From: a bacterium
Lineage (GTDB): Bacteria > Joyebacterota > Joyebacteria > Joyebacterales > Joyebacteraceae
Direction of reading: 5' to 3'
NCBI GenBank assembly: GCA_029990205.1
Contig: JAPEKQ010000017.1
Coordinates: 1 to 54,304, forward strand
DNA length: 54,304 nt
Under the pieces are notes generated by a model that did no database searches, had not been told where the DNA came from, and saw only the letters and a program-made list of their open reading frames with translations. Below, piece by piece: positions 33,145 to 41,126 of the stretch (within the stretch, counting starts at the first letter, position 1; every line of letters starts with the position of its first letter). Position numbers and translations under genes: made by a program.

Positions 33145-35290
33145 AACGCTGATTCCGACGCTCACGCTGGCGGTGTTCGCCGCCGGCGCACTCTGGCTTG
33201 CCGGCTGTTCGGCCGACATGCCTGAGGACGCGGGACTCTCTGAGCAGGACAAGGAGGCGCTTGCCTCGCTCGGCTACGTCGAACTCGATCCGGCGATGCG
33301 CGAGGCTGTTGATTCGGGCGAGAAGAAGGTGCTCGTCGTCGGGATCGATGGGATGGACTGGCTGCTGACGCGCAGACTCCTGGACGAGGGCAAGCTCCCG
33401 ACGTTCCGGCGTCTGGCGGAGCAGGGCGGGTTCAGCCCGCTGCTCTCGAGCATCCCGCCGCAGAGTCCGGTGGCGTGGTCGAACTTCATCACGGGAGCCG
33501 ACCCGGGTGGACACGGTATCTACGACTTCCTCCACATCGATCACGAGACCTACATGCCGTACCTGTCAACGTCGCAGGTTCAGAATGCGCCGGAGAAGGC
33601 GAAGGTGCTCGGGTTCATCCCCGTCGCCAATCGCTTCGCGGTGCCGTTCACGGACTACGTGTTCCCGCTCGCGGGCGGCGGCACGCTCAACCTCCGACGC
33701 GGTGTCGCATTCTGGCAGGTGCTCGAGTCCGCCGGCGTGCCGTGTACGATCTTCAAGATCCCATCGAACTTCCCGCCGGTCCCGAGCGAGACAGGGACCA
33801 CCACGAGCATCTCGGGAATGGGGACACCAGATATCCTGGGGACCTACGGGACGTTCTCCTTCTACACGACCGACCCGTGGCCCGGTTCCGACGGTATCTC
33901 GGGTGGATATGTCTACCCGGTTCGCGTTGTGGACGGGGTTGTGAACGCCAAGCTCTACGGTCCGCCAAACGACTTCAAGGACTACGAGCGGATCGAGGAG
34001 CGAACGGGCGTCGCCGTCGCGTACAACGAGCGGAAGGTCTCGGCCGACTTCACGGTCTATGTCGATCCTGACAATCCGGTCGCGAAGGTCGTGCTCGGAG
34101 ACCAGGAGGTCATCCTGACGGAGGGCGAGTTCAGCGAGTGGGTCGAGATCGATTTTGAGATGGTGCCTATGGCGGTGACCGTCAGCGGTATCGCCCGGCT
34201 CTATCTCAAGCAGGCGCACCCCGAGTTCGAGCTCTACGTCACGCCGGTCCAGATCAATCCAGCGAACCAGGTGCTCCCGATCACCGACCCGCCGGAGTAC
34301 GGGCAGGAGCTGGTCGATGCGGTCGGCTACTTCTACACGCAGAACATGCCCGAGGACACGAAGGCTCTTGAGTGCGGCGTCTTCGGGAACGAGGAGTTCA
34401 CCAAGCAGTCGGGCATCGTGTTCGACGAACGGCTGCGGGCGTTCTGGCACGAGTTCAACGGGTTCGATGAGGGTCTTCTGTACTTCTACTTCGGCTCGCT
34501 GGACCAGTCGTCACACGCGATGTGGCGCTGCATGGACCCGGCGCACCCTGCGTACGACCCGATGGAGGACGCGGCATTCGCCGACTTCCTCACGGATCTG
34601 TATGTGAAGTTCGACGGCATCCTTGCGGACATCCTCGAACAGCTCGACGAGAACACAACGCTGATCGTGCTTTCGGACCACGGGTTCGCGCCGTGGTATC
34701 GCGAGTTCCACCTGAATCGCTGGCTCTACGACGAAGGCTATCTGGTGCTGAACTCCGGAGTCGACCCGAGCCGTGTCGACTGGCTTCTCGGTGTGGACTG
34801 GGGCAAGACGCGGGCGTTCGGGATGGGGATCAACGGGCTCTACGTGAACGAGCGCGGCCGATGGGCGCAGGGCATCGTGGCGCCGGGTGAGGAGACGCAG
34901 GCGCTCGTGGACGAGATGGCTGCGAAACTCGAACAGATCCTGGACCCGAAGGATGACAGCCGCGTCATCATCAAGGCATACAAGGCGCGGGAGACCTATC
35001 ACGGTCCGTACATGGAGAACGCGCCCGACATCGTCGTCGGGTACGGCCGGGGGTACCGCGGCTCCGACGCGACGGCCGGGGGCCAGGTCCCACCGGAGAT
35101 GATCACGGATAACCTCAAGAAGTGGTCGGGCGATCACTGCGCGGACTACCATCACGTGCCGGGCGTGCTCTTCACGAACCGGCCGATCACGCACGAGATG
35201 CCGTCGCTCTACGACATGGCGCCGACGATGCTGGCGGAGTTCGGCATCGAGAAGCGGAGCTGGATGGTCGGGCGGTCGGTGTTCGAATAG
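33137..35290 (+). CDS. Lipoprotein alkaline-phosphatase-superfamily phosphodiesterase
   Basis: This 717-aa relative of the preceding gene has a lipoprotein signal peptide (LAGC lipobox, Cys at about residue 22). A KEALASLGYVELDP motif precedes the catalytic domain. Metal motifs are VVGIDGMDWLL, SPVAWSNFITGADPGGHG, FGSLDQSSHAMW, VLSDHGFAPW and GDHCADYHHVPGVLF. The middle insert is again about 250 residues and has the same FELYVTP block as the upstream gene, so the pair is homologous along its length. The ATG at 33137 was chosen because GGAGG lies 8 nt upstream and it begins the signal peptide directly. Confidence 0.85.
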   Translation: MRRTLIPTLTLAVFAAGALWLAGCSADMPEDAGLSEQDKEALASLGYVELDPAMREAVDSGEKKVLVVGIDGMDWLLTRRLLDEGKLPTFRRLAEQGGFSPLLSSIPPQSPVAWSNFITGADPGGHGIYDFLHIDHETYMPYLSTSQVQNAPEKAKVLGFIPVANRFAVPFTDYVFPLAGGGTLNLRRGVAFWQVLESAGVPCTIFKIPSNFPPVPSETGTTTSISGMGTPDILGTYGTFSFYTTDPWPGSDGISGGYVYPVRVVDGVVNAKLYGPPNDFKDYERIEERTGVAVAYNERKVSADFTVYVDPDNPVAKVVLGDQEVILTEGEFSEWVEIDFEMVPMAVTVSGIARLYLKQAHPEFELYVTPVQINPANQVLPITDPPEYGQELVDAVGYFYTQNMPEDTKALECGVFGNEEFTKQSGIVFDERLRAFWHEFNGFDEGLLYFYFGSLDQSSHAMWRCMDPAHPAYDPMEDAAFADFLTDLYVKFDGILADILEQLDENTTLIVLSDHGFAPWYREFHLNRWLYDEGYLVLNSGVDPSRVDWLLGVDWGKTRAFGMGINGLYVNERGRWAQGIVAPGEETQALVDEMAAKLEQILDPKDDSRVIIKAYKARETYHGPYMENAPDIVVGYGRGYRGSDATAGGQVPPEMITDNLKKWSGDHCADYHHVPGVLFTNRPITHEMPSLYDMAPTMLAEFGIEKRSWMVGRSVFE

Positions 35291-35345
35291 CTCACGCTCC
35301 GCCGGAGTTCGGCGGTACGCGCGGAAGGGTACCAAGGAGGCAGCG

Positions 35346-35543
35346 ATGTTCGGTGGCGGAGGCAGCGTCAAGATCGGCAAGGAACTTCTGGAGAAGATCA
35401 AGAAGTACTCCGAGATGGCCGGATACTCGTCGGTCGAGGAGTTCGTGATCCACGCGCTCGAGAAGGAGATCTCGCAGCTCGAGGAGTCGGACTCCGACGA
35501 GGACATCAAGGAGAAGCTGAAGGGCCTCGGCTACATTTCGTGA
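35346..35543 (+). CDS. Small ribbon-helix-helix-like protein ending in LGY motif
   Basis: This 65-aa protein follows the lipoprotein phosphodiesterase by 55 nt with a good AAGGAGG site. The stretch VKIGKELLEKIKKYSEMAGY followed by SSVEEFVIHALEKEI is the CopG/Arc ribbon-helix-helix pattern (strand, helix, SxxEF turn, helix). It ends in an acidic linker and KLKGLGYIS. The first strand has few positive residues for DNA contact, so a regulator or an adaptor role are both possible. The stop codon lies inside a strong stem-loop. Confidence 0.75.
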   Translation: MFGGGGSVKIGKELLEKIKKYSEMAGYSSVEEFVIHALEKEISQLEESDSDEDIKEKLKGLGYIS

Positions 35544-35564
35544 CCCAGGTCACGAAACGTAGCC
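35529..35564 (+). terminator. Long stem-loop overlapping the stop codon
   Basis: GGCTAC-A-TTTCGTGAC pairs with GTCACGAAA-C-GTAGCC: 15 pairs, one A/C mismatch, loop CCAG. The TGA stop (35541-35543) is in the left arm. No T tract follows, so attenuation or mRNA end protection is more likely than simple termination. Confidence 0.6.
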
Positions 35565-35614
35565 CGGGATACATATCGTAGCAGCGACACTCGCACTACT
35601 GGAGCGATTCACGC

Positions 35615-36445
35615 ATGTGGCCGGTACTGAAGGCGATCACTCGAGGGTTTGACATTCTGCTCGCGCCGTTCGCGGGGCTGCACCCGATCATCGGGCTGCT
35701 GGTCGTGTCGGCGGTGACGGGTGTCATCATGCTCTTCCTCTTCGGAAAGACCTCGAACCAGAAGATGATCGCTGCGACCAAGAACAAGCTGAGGGCCTAC
35801 ATCATGGAGATGTGGCTCTTCCGCAACTCGCCGGTCGTAATGTTCCGCGCCATCGGGAACGTTCTGCGGAACAACGTCCAGTACCTGCGACATTCGCTGC
35901 GGCCGATCGTCTTCCTCATCGTTCCCGTGCTCTTCATCATGGTGCAGCTCGGCATCCGGTACGCGCACGAGCCGATCCGGCCGGGCGAGACGGTCGTCGT
36001 GACCGTCGCTCTCGCAGACGGCGTCCGCGCGACCGAGGCGGACGTTACGCTCGAGGCGCCCGACGGTCTGACGGTCGTGTCCCCGGCGCTTCGGATGAAC
36101 GCCACGGGCGAGATCGAGTGGAAGCTCCGCGCCGACCGGTGCGGGACCAGGAGCCTCGGCATCGTTACACCGGCCGGGCGCATCGACAAGACCGTCGTCG
36201 CGGGGGAGGACCTCGGGACCGTGCGGTTCGCGTCGATCAAGCCGCGCGCCGGGACATGGAGCGCGTTCCTCTATCCGGCGGAGCCGCCCATCGCGCGGGA
36301 CTCCATCGTGAGGAGCGTCGAGGTTCACTACGGCGAGAAGCAGGGACTCCTCTTCGGTATTACGTTCAACTGGCTCTGGATATTCTTCATCGCATCGGTG
36401 GTCGTCGGGTTCGCGTTCAAGGACCTGTTCGGAATCGAGGTCTAG
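35615..36445 (+). CDS. EMC3/Oxa1-like three-helix membrane protein with periplasmic beta domain
   Basis: This 276-aa protein has an N-terminal helix (about 22-44), a cytoplasmic basic/amphipathic stretch (KMIAATKNKLRAYIMEMWLF, then RAIGNVLRNNVQYLRHSLRP), a second helix (about 96-116), a soluble domain of about 130 residues rich in beta strands, and a C-terminal helix (about 248-270). The helix-coil-helix arrangement resembles the DUF106/EMC3 branch of the Oxa1/YidC insertase superfamily. The soluble domain inserted before the last helix is unusual. The family call is by pattern only. Its place after two exported phosphodiesterases suggests a shared envelope function. Confidence 0.55.
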   Translation: MWPVLKAITRGFDILLAPFAGLHPIIGLLVVSAVTGVIMLFLFGKTSNQKMIAATKNKLRAYIMEMWLFRNSPVVMFRAIGNVLRNNVQYLRHSLRPIVFLIVPVLFIMVQLGIRYAHEPIRPGETVVVTVALADGVRATEADVTLEAPDGLTVVSPALRMNATGEIEWKLRADRCGTRSLGIVTPAGRIDKTVVAGEDLGTVRFASIKPRAGTWSAFLYPAEPPIARDSIVRSVEVHYGEKQGLLFGITFNWLWIFFIASVVVGFAFKDLFGIEV

Positions 36446-36449
36446 ACAC

Positions 36450-37370
36450 GTGAACCGCGCCATCGATCTCCACCTTCACACGACCGCGTCCGACGGAACG
36501 CTCACGCCCACCGAGCTGGTCGAGCGTGCTGTCGAGCGCGGGCTCTCGGCCATCGCCATCACCGACCATGACACCATCGGCGGCGTCGGGGAGGGGCTCG
36601 AGGCGGGCGCTGCCGCCGGCATCGAGGTCGTTCCCGGTGTCGAGATCGGCATCGCGCACGACCCGTCGCGGCATCTCGTCGAGATCGACATTCTCGGGTA
36701 CTTCATCGACCCCGGGCACCCGGAACTCGTCGAGGCGCTGGACCTCTTGCAGAAGGCGAAGAACGACAAGCTGTTCAAGCAGCTGGCCGTGCTCGCTCAG
36801 AACGGGTACGAGATCGAGAGCGGGGAGGTGCTGGCGCACGCGGCGGGCGATACGGTGCGGCGTCCGCACATCTGGAAGGCACTCCGGGCGCACTACCCGG
36901 AACTCCGCGCGGAGGTCTTCTTCGACAACACCTCGTTCGGCGGCGACTGGCACGTGACGCGCGACTTCAGTCTGACGCTTGAGGCAACGGTCGATCTCAT
37001 CGAGCGCGCCGGCGGCGTGTCGTCGATCGCGCACCCGGGCGCATACAACGAGACCTTCACGAAGCACCGCCAGCTTCTGGACCCGAACGTCGACACGGCG
37101 ATCGGTCACTGTCTCGATGCGGGTGTCCGGGGGATCGAGGTCTACTACACGTACGACAAGAACCGGCCGTTTCACGACAAGACCGGTTCGCTCATCACGC
37201 CCGACAAGCGCGACGAACTCATCGCGCACTACGCCGCGATCGCTTCGAAGCGTGGTGTCCTCATGACGGGTGGCACCGACTTCCACGGCACCAACAAGCC
37301 ACAGATCGAAGTGGGAGAGCTCGACATCCCCTTCGAGCTCCTCGAGCGTCTCCGAGAGGCGCGCCACTAG
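36450..37370 (+). CDS. PHP-domain phosphoesterase
   Basis: This 306-aa PHP-family metal-dependent phosphoesterase shows the expected motifs: DLHLHTTASDG (first His pair and Asp), ITDHDTIGG, PGVEIG, IAHPGAYNE and GGTDFHG. Relatives include histidinol phosphatase, nucleoside-5',3'-bisphosphate phosphatase and phosphoribosyl cyclic phosphate enzymes. The substrate is open. The GTG at 36450 is 4 nt after the preceding stop, so it ends this five-gene operon. Confidence 0.88.
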   Translation: MNRAIDLHLHTTASDGTLTPTELVERAVERGLSAIAITDHDTIGGVGEGLEAGAAAGIEVVPGVEIGIAHDPSRHLVEIDILGYFIDPGHPELVEALDLLQKAKNDKLFKQLAVLAQNGYEIESGEVLAHAAGDTVRRPHIWKALRAHYPELRAEVFFDNTSFGGDWHVTRDFSLTLEATVDLIERAGGVSSIAHPGAYNETFTKHRQLLDPNVDTAIGHCLDAGVRGIEVYYTYDKNRPFHDKTGSLITPDKRDELIAHYAAIASKRGVLMTGGTDFHGTNKPQIEVGELDIPFELLERLREARH

Positions 37371-37379
37371 AGCATCGAC

Positions 37380-37391
37380 CGGTCTTGAGAC
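37380..37391 (+). terminator. Weak terminator-like hairpin after the PHP gene
   Basis: GGTC-TTGA-GACC, extendable by 1 bp on each side, is followed by a moderately T-rich stretch, just before the next promoter. Confidence 0.3.
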
Positions 37392-37404
37392 CGCTCATTC
37401 GTTC

Positions 37405-37434
37405 TTGACACCCGCACGGCGTCACGCCTACTGT
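37405..37434 (+). promoter_or_regulatory. Promoter for the first secreted protein
   Basis: A perfect TTGACA (37405-37410) with TACTGT 18 bp downstream lies 55 nt before the ATG at 37490. Confidence 0.5.
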
Positions 37435-37489
37435 GCGGTGGTCGGAAACGAATGGGCGGATTCGTTATCTCGCTGGACAGGAGGGGTCG

Positions 37490-38800
37490 ATGTCGAACTC
37501 TGCGAAGCTCATGACGGTCCTGACGGTCGCGCTGGCGGCCGTTCTCTGTATGTCGGTCCCGGCGGCCGGTGGCGACCGGGATGTCTCCCAGACGGTGTGG
37601 TATCAGGGGTTCCTCGCAGACGTCGACACCGGCGAGCCGGTGAACGGAACCGTCGCAGTCGTGGCGTCGCTCTACGACCAGCTTGCCGGCGGCACCATGC
37701 TCTGGGGTGAGGAGACCCACGCGGGGACCGTGGTGACGGAGGGCTGGTTCAACATTGAACTCGGAAGCTCTCAGCCGCTGCTCGCGTTCGGAGACCCGCC
37801 GTACTACCTCGAACTGACCGTTGCGGGCGAGCTACTCGAACCTCGCGTGAAGCTCGCCAGCGTGCCGATGGCACTGCGCTCGGCAGCCGCGGACTCCGGT
37901 GACGGGGACTGGACGGTGCTGAACGGCAATGTCTATCGGGAGACGGGCAGGGTCGGCATCGGGGCAACGATTCCGAGCACGGCGCTCCATGTGGCAGAGG
38001 ATGACAACATGGCCACGACCATCACGATCGAGAACGAGGACACGGGCGCGAACTCCGCCGAGCGGATCACCTTCAAGAACGAGAACGGCGGTGTGGCCTT
38101 CATCTCCTGCTACGACGAGGGGAACGCGACCTATCCGTCGAGCATGGTCATCGCCAACAATCGCCCGCGAGGGCGCATCGTGTTCAAGCCGGACGCATTC
38201 TCGACGGTGGTCATTGACAGCACCGGCTACGTCGGGATCGGTGACTCGTCACCGGCGTCGGAGCTGACGGTCGGTGGGACGGTGGAGACAGAGGGGTTCA
38301 AGATGACGGGGGCCGCGGCCGACGGGCATGTGTTGACCTCGGATGCGGCCGGCAACGGGACGTGGCAGGCCCCGGACACGGGAGGGAGCACGCTCATCGA
38401 CGTGTACAGTACCTCGACTCCCGATACGATCGGCGCGACGGCGGGTCAGTACGGCGACGTCGAGGTGAGTCTGACGGTCCCCGGTGCGGGCTACATCATC
38501 TGCACGTCGACGGTGCGAGTGAACATCAACCACGCGAACAACTCGGTCTCGGACTACCTTCAGATGAACCACTCGGAGAGTCCGTCGGCGCTCGGCAACA
38601 ACACCTCGATCGTGGCGCACCACCTGCTGCCCGCGGACCCGATCGGCGGAGTCTACCGCTCGTTCTGTATCACCACAGCGCACCAGGTCTTCACCGCCGG
38701 CACGTACACGTACTACCTGGTCGGCCGCATGGTGTCGGGTCAGGATTCGAGTGACGAGTTCACGAACGCGCAGATGATCGGCGTGTACTACCCGAACTAG
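37490..38800 (+). CDS. Secreted repeat-type surface protein (WYQGFLADV family), copy 1
   Basis: The 436-aa protein begins with a signal peptide (cleavage probably after SVPAAG). It then has a beta-rich domain starting VWYQGFLADVDTGEPVNG and containing EGWFNIELGS. A middle part has VGIGATIPSTALHV and YVGIGDSSPASELTV repeats, a pattern shared with phage-tail-fibre-like and adhesin-like proteins of uncultured bacteria. The C-terminal roughly 120 residues form a separate domain (VSLTVPGAGYIICTSTVRV). There is no sorting tail or anchor. The ATG at 37490 follows AGGAGGGG. A paralogue lies at 39651. The role is unknown; surface or matrix localisation is inferred. Confidence 0.75.
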   Translation: MSNSAKLMTVLTVALAAVLCMSVPAAGGDRDVSQTVWYQGFLADVDTGEPVNGTVAVVASLYDQLAGGTMLWGEETHAGTVVTEGWFNIELGSSQPLLAFGDPPYYLELTVAGELLEPRVKLASVPMALRSAAADSGDGDWTVLNGNVYRETGRVGIGATIPSTALHVAEDDNMATTITIENEDTGANSAERITFKNENGGVAFISCYDEGNATYPSSMVIANNRPRGRIVFKPDAFSTVVIDSTGYVGIGDSSPASELTVGGTVETEGFKMTGAAADGHVLTSDAAGNGTWQAPDTGGSTLIDVYSTSTPDTIGATAGQYGDVEVSLTVPGAGYIICTSTVRVNINHANNSVSDYLQMNHSESPSALGNNTSIVAHHLLPADPIGGVYRSFCITTAHQVFTAGTYTYYLVGRMVSGQDSSDEFTNAQMIGVYYPN

Positions 38801-38875
38801 CGCGGCGGGGTGTCGGGTCCTGACAGGCGCCTGCTGGACGGGCCTGTCGCGAGGTCGGCTGACATCCAATCATGA

Positions 38876-38904
38876 TTGACGAACTCAGCCAAATGTGATA
38901 GAGT
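38876..38904 (+). promoter_or_regulatory. Promoter for the sorting-tail protein
   Basis: TTGACG (38876-38881), a 17-bp spacer and TAGAGT (38899-38904). The same -10 hexamer and spacing recur at 39573-39601. Confidence 0.65.
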
Positions 38905-38968
38905 GAGGCGATTCCAGCTCAGAAATCCCGTTCTGGAGGGCCATGAGGCCCGATGCAGGAGGGAAGGC

Positions 38969-39487
38969 ATGAGGAGATACGGTATCGCGGCGGCCCTGCT
39001 CGTCCTGTTCGCGTGTGCGGTCCCGGCATCGGCTGACTACGTCATCTCGCAGAGCGTCATCGGGTCGGGCGGCGGAGCCGCATCCGGCGGTTCGTACTCG
39101 GTCATCGGGACCGTGGGACAGCCCGCCATCGGCATCACCCAGGGTGGAAGCTACATCGGTGAGATCGGCTTCTGGTACCAGCCGGGTTGGATCCTGACGG
39201 GGGTCGAGGAGAGCGACTTCCCGAAGAGCTTCTCGCTGGGGCAGAACTACCCCAACCCGTTCAATCCCGTCACGACCTTCGCGTTCTCGCTGCCCACCGA
39301 GTCGGACGTGAGCATCAAGCTCTACGATGTGACCGGTCGGGTCGTGCGGACGCTCATCGATGAGGAGATGGAGCCCGGGTTCCACCAGACCGTGCTCCAT
39401 GCGACGGGTCTGCCTTCCGGCGTCTACTTCGCGCGGATGGTAGCCGGACGCTTCTCAGAGACGCGCAAGATCACGCTTCTGAAGTAG
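38969..39487 (+). CDS. Small secreted protein with type IX secretion-style C-terminal sorting domain
   Basis: This 172-aa protein has a signal peptide (cleavage near ASADY) and a short Gly/Ser-rich domain of about 60 residues (IGSGGGAASGGSYSVIGTVG). A T9SS type A-like sorting domain of about 80 residues follows: FSLGQNYPNPFNPVTTFAFS, then VSIKLYDVTGRVV, GLPSGVYFARM and a basic end KITLLK. Such tails direct cargo through the type IX system to the cell surface in Bacteroidetes and occur widely in FCB candidate phyla. Here the tail is longer than the passenger. The ATG at 38969 follows GGAGGGAAG. Confidence 0.85.
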   Translation: MRRYGIAAALLVLFACAVPASADYVISQSVIGSGGGAASGGSYSVIGTVGQPAIGITQGGSYIGEIGFWYQPGWILTGVEESDFPKSFSLGQNYPNPFNPVTTFAFSLPTESDVSIKLYDVTGRVVRTLIDEEMEPGFHQTVLHATGLPSGVYFARMVAGRFSETRKITLLK

Positions 39488-39521
39488 GATTGAGGCCCTG
39501 CGGGGCTGCTCAGGACACTAT

Positions 39522-39563
39522 CAAGGGGCGAGTGACCGCTCAGATGCGGTGGCTTGCCCCTTG
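39522..39563 (+). terminator. Terminator-like long hairpin
   Basis: Outer arms CAAGGGGC/GCCCCTTG and inner arms ending CCGC/GCGG close a 6-nt loop, with one mismatch and two G-T pairs between. TTGCG follows. It ends the sorting-tail gene and lies just upstream of the next promoter. Confidence 0.65.
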
Positions 39564-39572
39564 TTGCGTCTC

Positions 39573-39601
39573 TTGACAGCGGAGCCTCCTCTCGGTAGAG
39601 T
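39573..39601 (+). promoter_or_regulatory. Promoter for the second secreted protein
   Basis: TTGACA (39573-39578), a 17-bp spacer and TAGAGT (39596-39601), 50 nt before the ATG at 39651. Confidence 0.7.
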
Positions 39602-39650
39602 GCCGCAGAAGGTCAATGAATGTGGTCAGTCTCCAGCGGAGGAGGGTACC

Positions 39651-41126
39651 ATGCGCCGGGTAGTGATGGTTCTTGCGCTGTCGCTGTTGATCGTATGTGC
39701 CGGAGTGGCGACGGGTGAAGCGCCCCGTCAGGTGCCGCCCACGGTCTGGTACCAGGGATTCCTCGCGGATGTCACGACGGGTGAGCCGATCGACGGCACC
39801 GTCGACATCATCGCTCGCCTCTACACGCTCCCGGTCGGGGGCTCGGTCCTCTGGGGTCCTGAGTCGCACGCCGGGGTCACCGTCTCCGAGGGCTGGTTCA
39901 ACATCGAACTCGGTTCGGTCCTGCCGCTTCCGGACTTCGACGGTCCCGGTTTCTACCTCGACCTGCGTCTTGATGGCGAGGTCCTGTCGCAGCGGATGAA
40001 GCTCGCGTCCGTCCCCGCGGCCTTCCAGGCGGCGCACGCGGATACGGCTTCCGCCGCGCCCGACGGTGGTGGCAGCGTCTGGACCGAGCTCGGCCCCGAC
40101 GTCTACCGGCTGAGCGGGGATGTCGGCATCGGCACCAGCACGCCGCAGCGTCCGCTCCATATCAAGCGGGATCAGAACACGACGACCGGCATTACCATTG
40201 AGAACGACGACACGGGTGCTCTCTCGGTCGAGCGCCTCGATTTCGCGAACGAAGATGGTTCGGTCGCGATGATCGCCGTCTACGACGATGACCATTCGTC
40301 GTATCCAAGCCGCATGCTCATGGCCAACAACCGTCCGAACGGAACGCTCTGGCTCAAGACCGAGAACGGCTCGGTGTACATCGACACGATGGGATACGTC
40401 GGTGTTGGGACGATGTCTCCCGATGCAGAGCTCGATGTCAACGGGACGGCCCGGGTCGAGGGGCTCGCCGTCACGACATCCCCAAGCGACGGATACGTTC
40501 TGACATCGGACGCCACCGGTACGGCGACCTGGCAGGAGCTGCCGGCCGGCGGTGACAGCGACTGGACCGTGGACGGTGACAACATGTACTCGGCGGTCGC
40601 AGGGAGTCTCGGAATCGGGACGTCGACGCCGAGTTCGCTGGTGAACATCGTGGGAGATAGTCACGATGACGTCGTGCTCGAAACGACGGCAAACTGGGGA
40701 TCGGTCGAGTTCATCGCCGAGACCCCTGACGGCTTCTACAACGACGTGACTCTGTCGAAGTACGGTTCGACGTCCAGCGCTTCGACCGTTGGACTCCCGC
40801 TGGCGGGACTCGGGCGTCTCGCGTCCGGAGTCGGGGCCGACGGCCTCCTGGTCCAGGTCACCAGTCAGGACCCGATGTACTTCGCGGCGGGCGACACCAT
40901 CCATATGCGCATCGATCCCGAGGGCGTTGTGAACATCCTCAGTCTCCTTCATATCGAGCCCACGGATACGATTCCGATGAGCCCGCAGAACGGCGACATG
41001 ATCGTGTACGGTACGCCACCCTCGCAGGGACTCTACATCTACATCAACGACTTCTGGGAGCTTCTCGTCGGCGTGGTCAAGGCCGGTGAGGACCCGAACG
41101 AGCTGTCGGGAGCCGTGAGGCGATGA
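39651..41126 (+). CDS. Secreted repeat-type surface protein (WYQGFLADV family), copy 2
   Basis: This 491-aa paralogue of the protein at 37490 has a signal peptide (LLIVCAGVATGEA), then VWYQGFLADVTTGEPIDG and EGWFNIELGS. Two or three GIGTSTP-type repeats follow (DVGIGTSTPQRPLHI, YVGVGTMSPDAELDV, SLGIGTSTPSSLVNI). The N-terminal 320 residues match copy 1 closely, but the C-terminal region is different, so the two share a scaffold with swapped tips. The ATG at 39651 follows GGAGGAGG. Its stop overlaps the dapL start by 4 nt. Confidence 0.75.
   Translation: MRRVVMVLALSLLIVCAGVATGEAPRQVPPTVWYQGFLADVTTGEPIDGTVDIIARLYTLPVGGSVLWGPESHAGVTVSEGWFNIELGSVLPLPDFDGPGFYLDLRLDGEVLSQRMKLASVPAAFQAAHADTASAAPDGGGSVWTELGPDVYRLSGDVGIGTSTPQRPLHIKRDQNTTTGITIENDDTGALSVERLDFANEDGSVAMIAVYDDDHSSYPSRMLMANNRPNGTLWLKTENGSVYIDTMGYVGVGTMSPDAELDVNGTARVEGLAVTTSPSDGYVLTSDATGTATWQELPAGGDSDWTVDGDNMYSAVAGSLGIGTSTPSSLVNIVGDSHDDVVLETTANWGSVEFIAETPDGFYNDVTLSKYGSTSSASTVGLPLAGLGRLASGVGADGLLVQVTSQDPMYFAAGDTIHMRIDPEGVVNILSLLHIEPTDTIPMSPQNGDMIVYGTPPSQGLYIYINDFWELLVGVVKAGEDPNELSGAVRR

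Noticed and set aside
37490-41126. Prophage tail-fibre region
   Set aside because: The repeats resemble tail-fibre-like proteins, but signal peptides are present and there are no phage structural, lysis or integration genes nearby.
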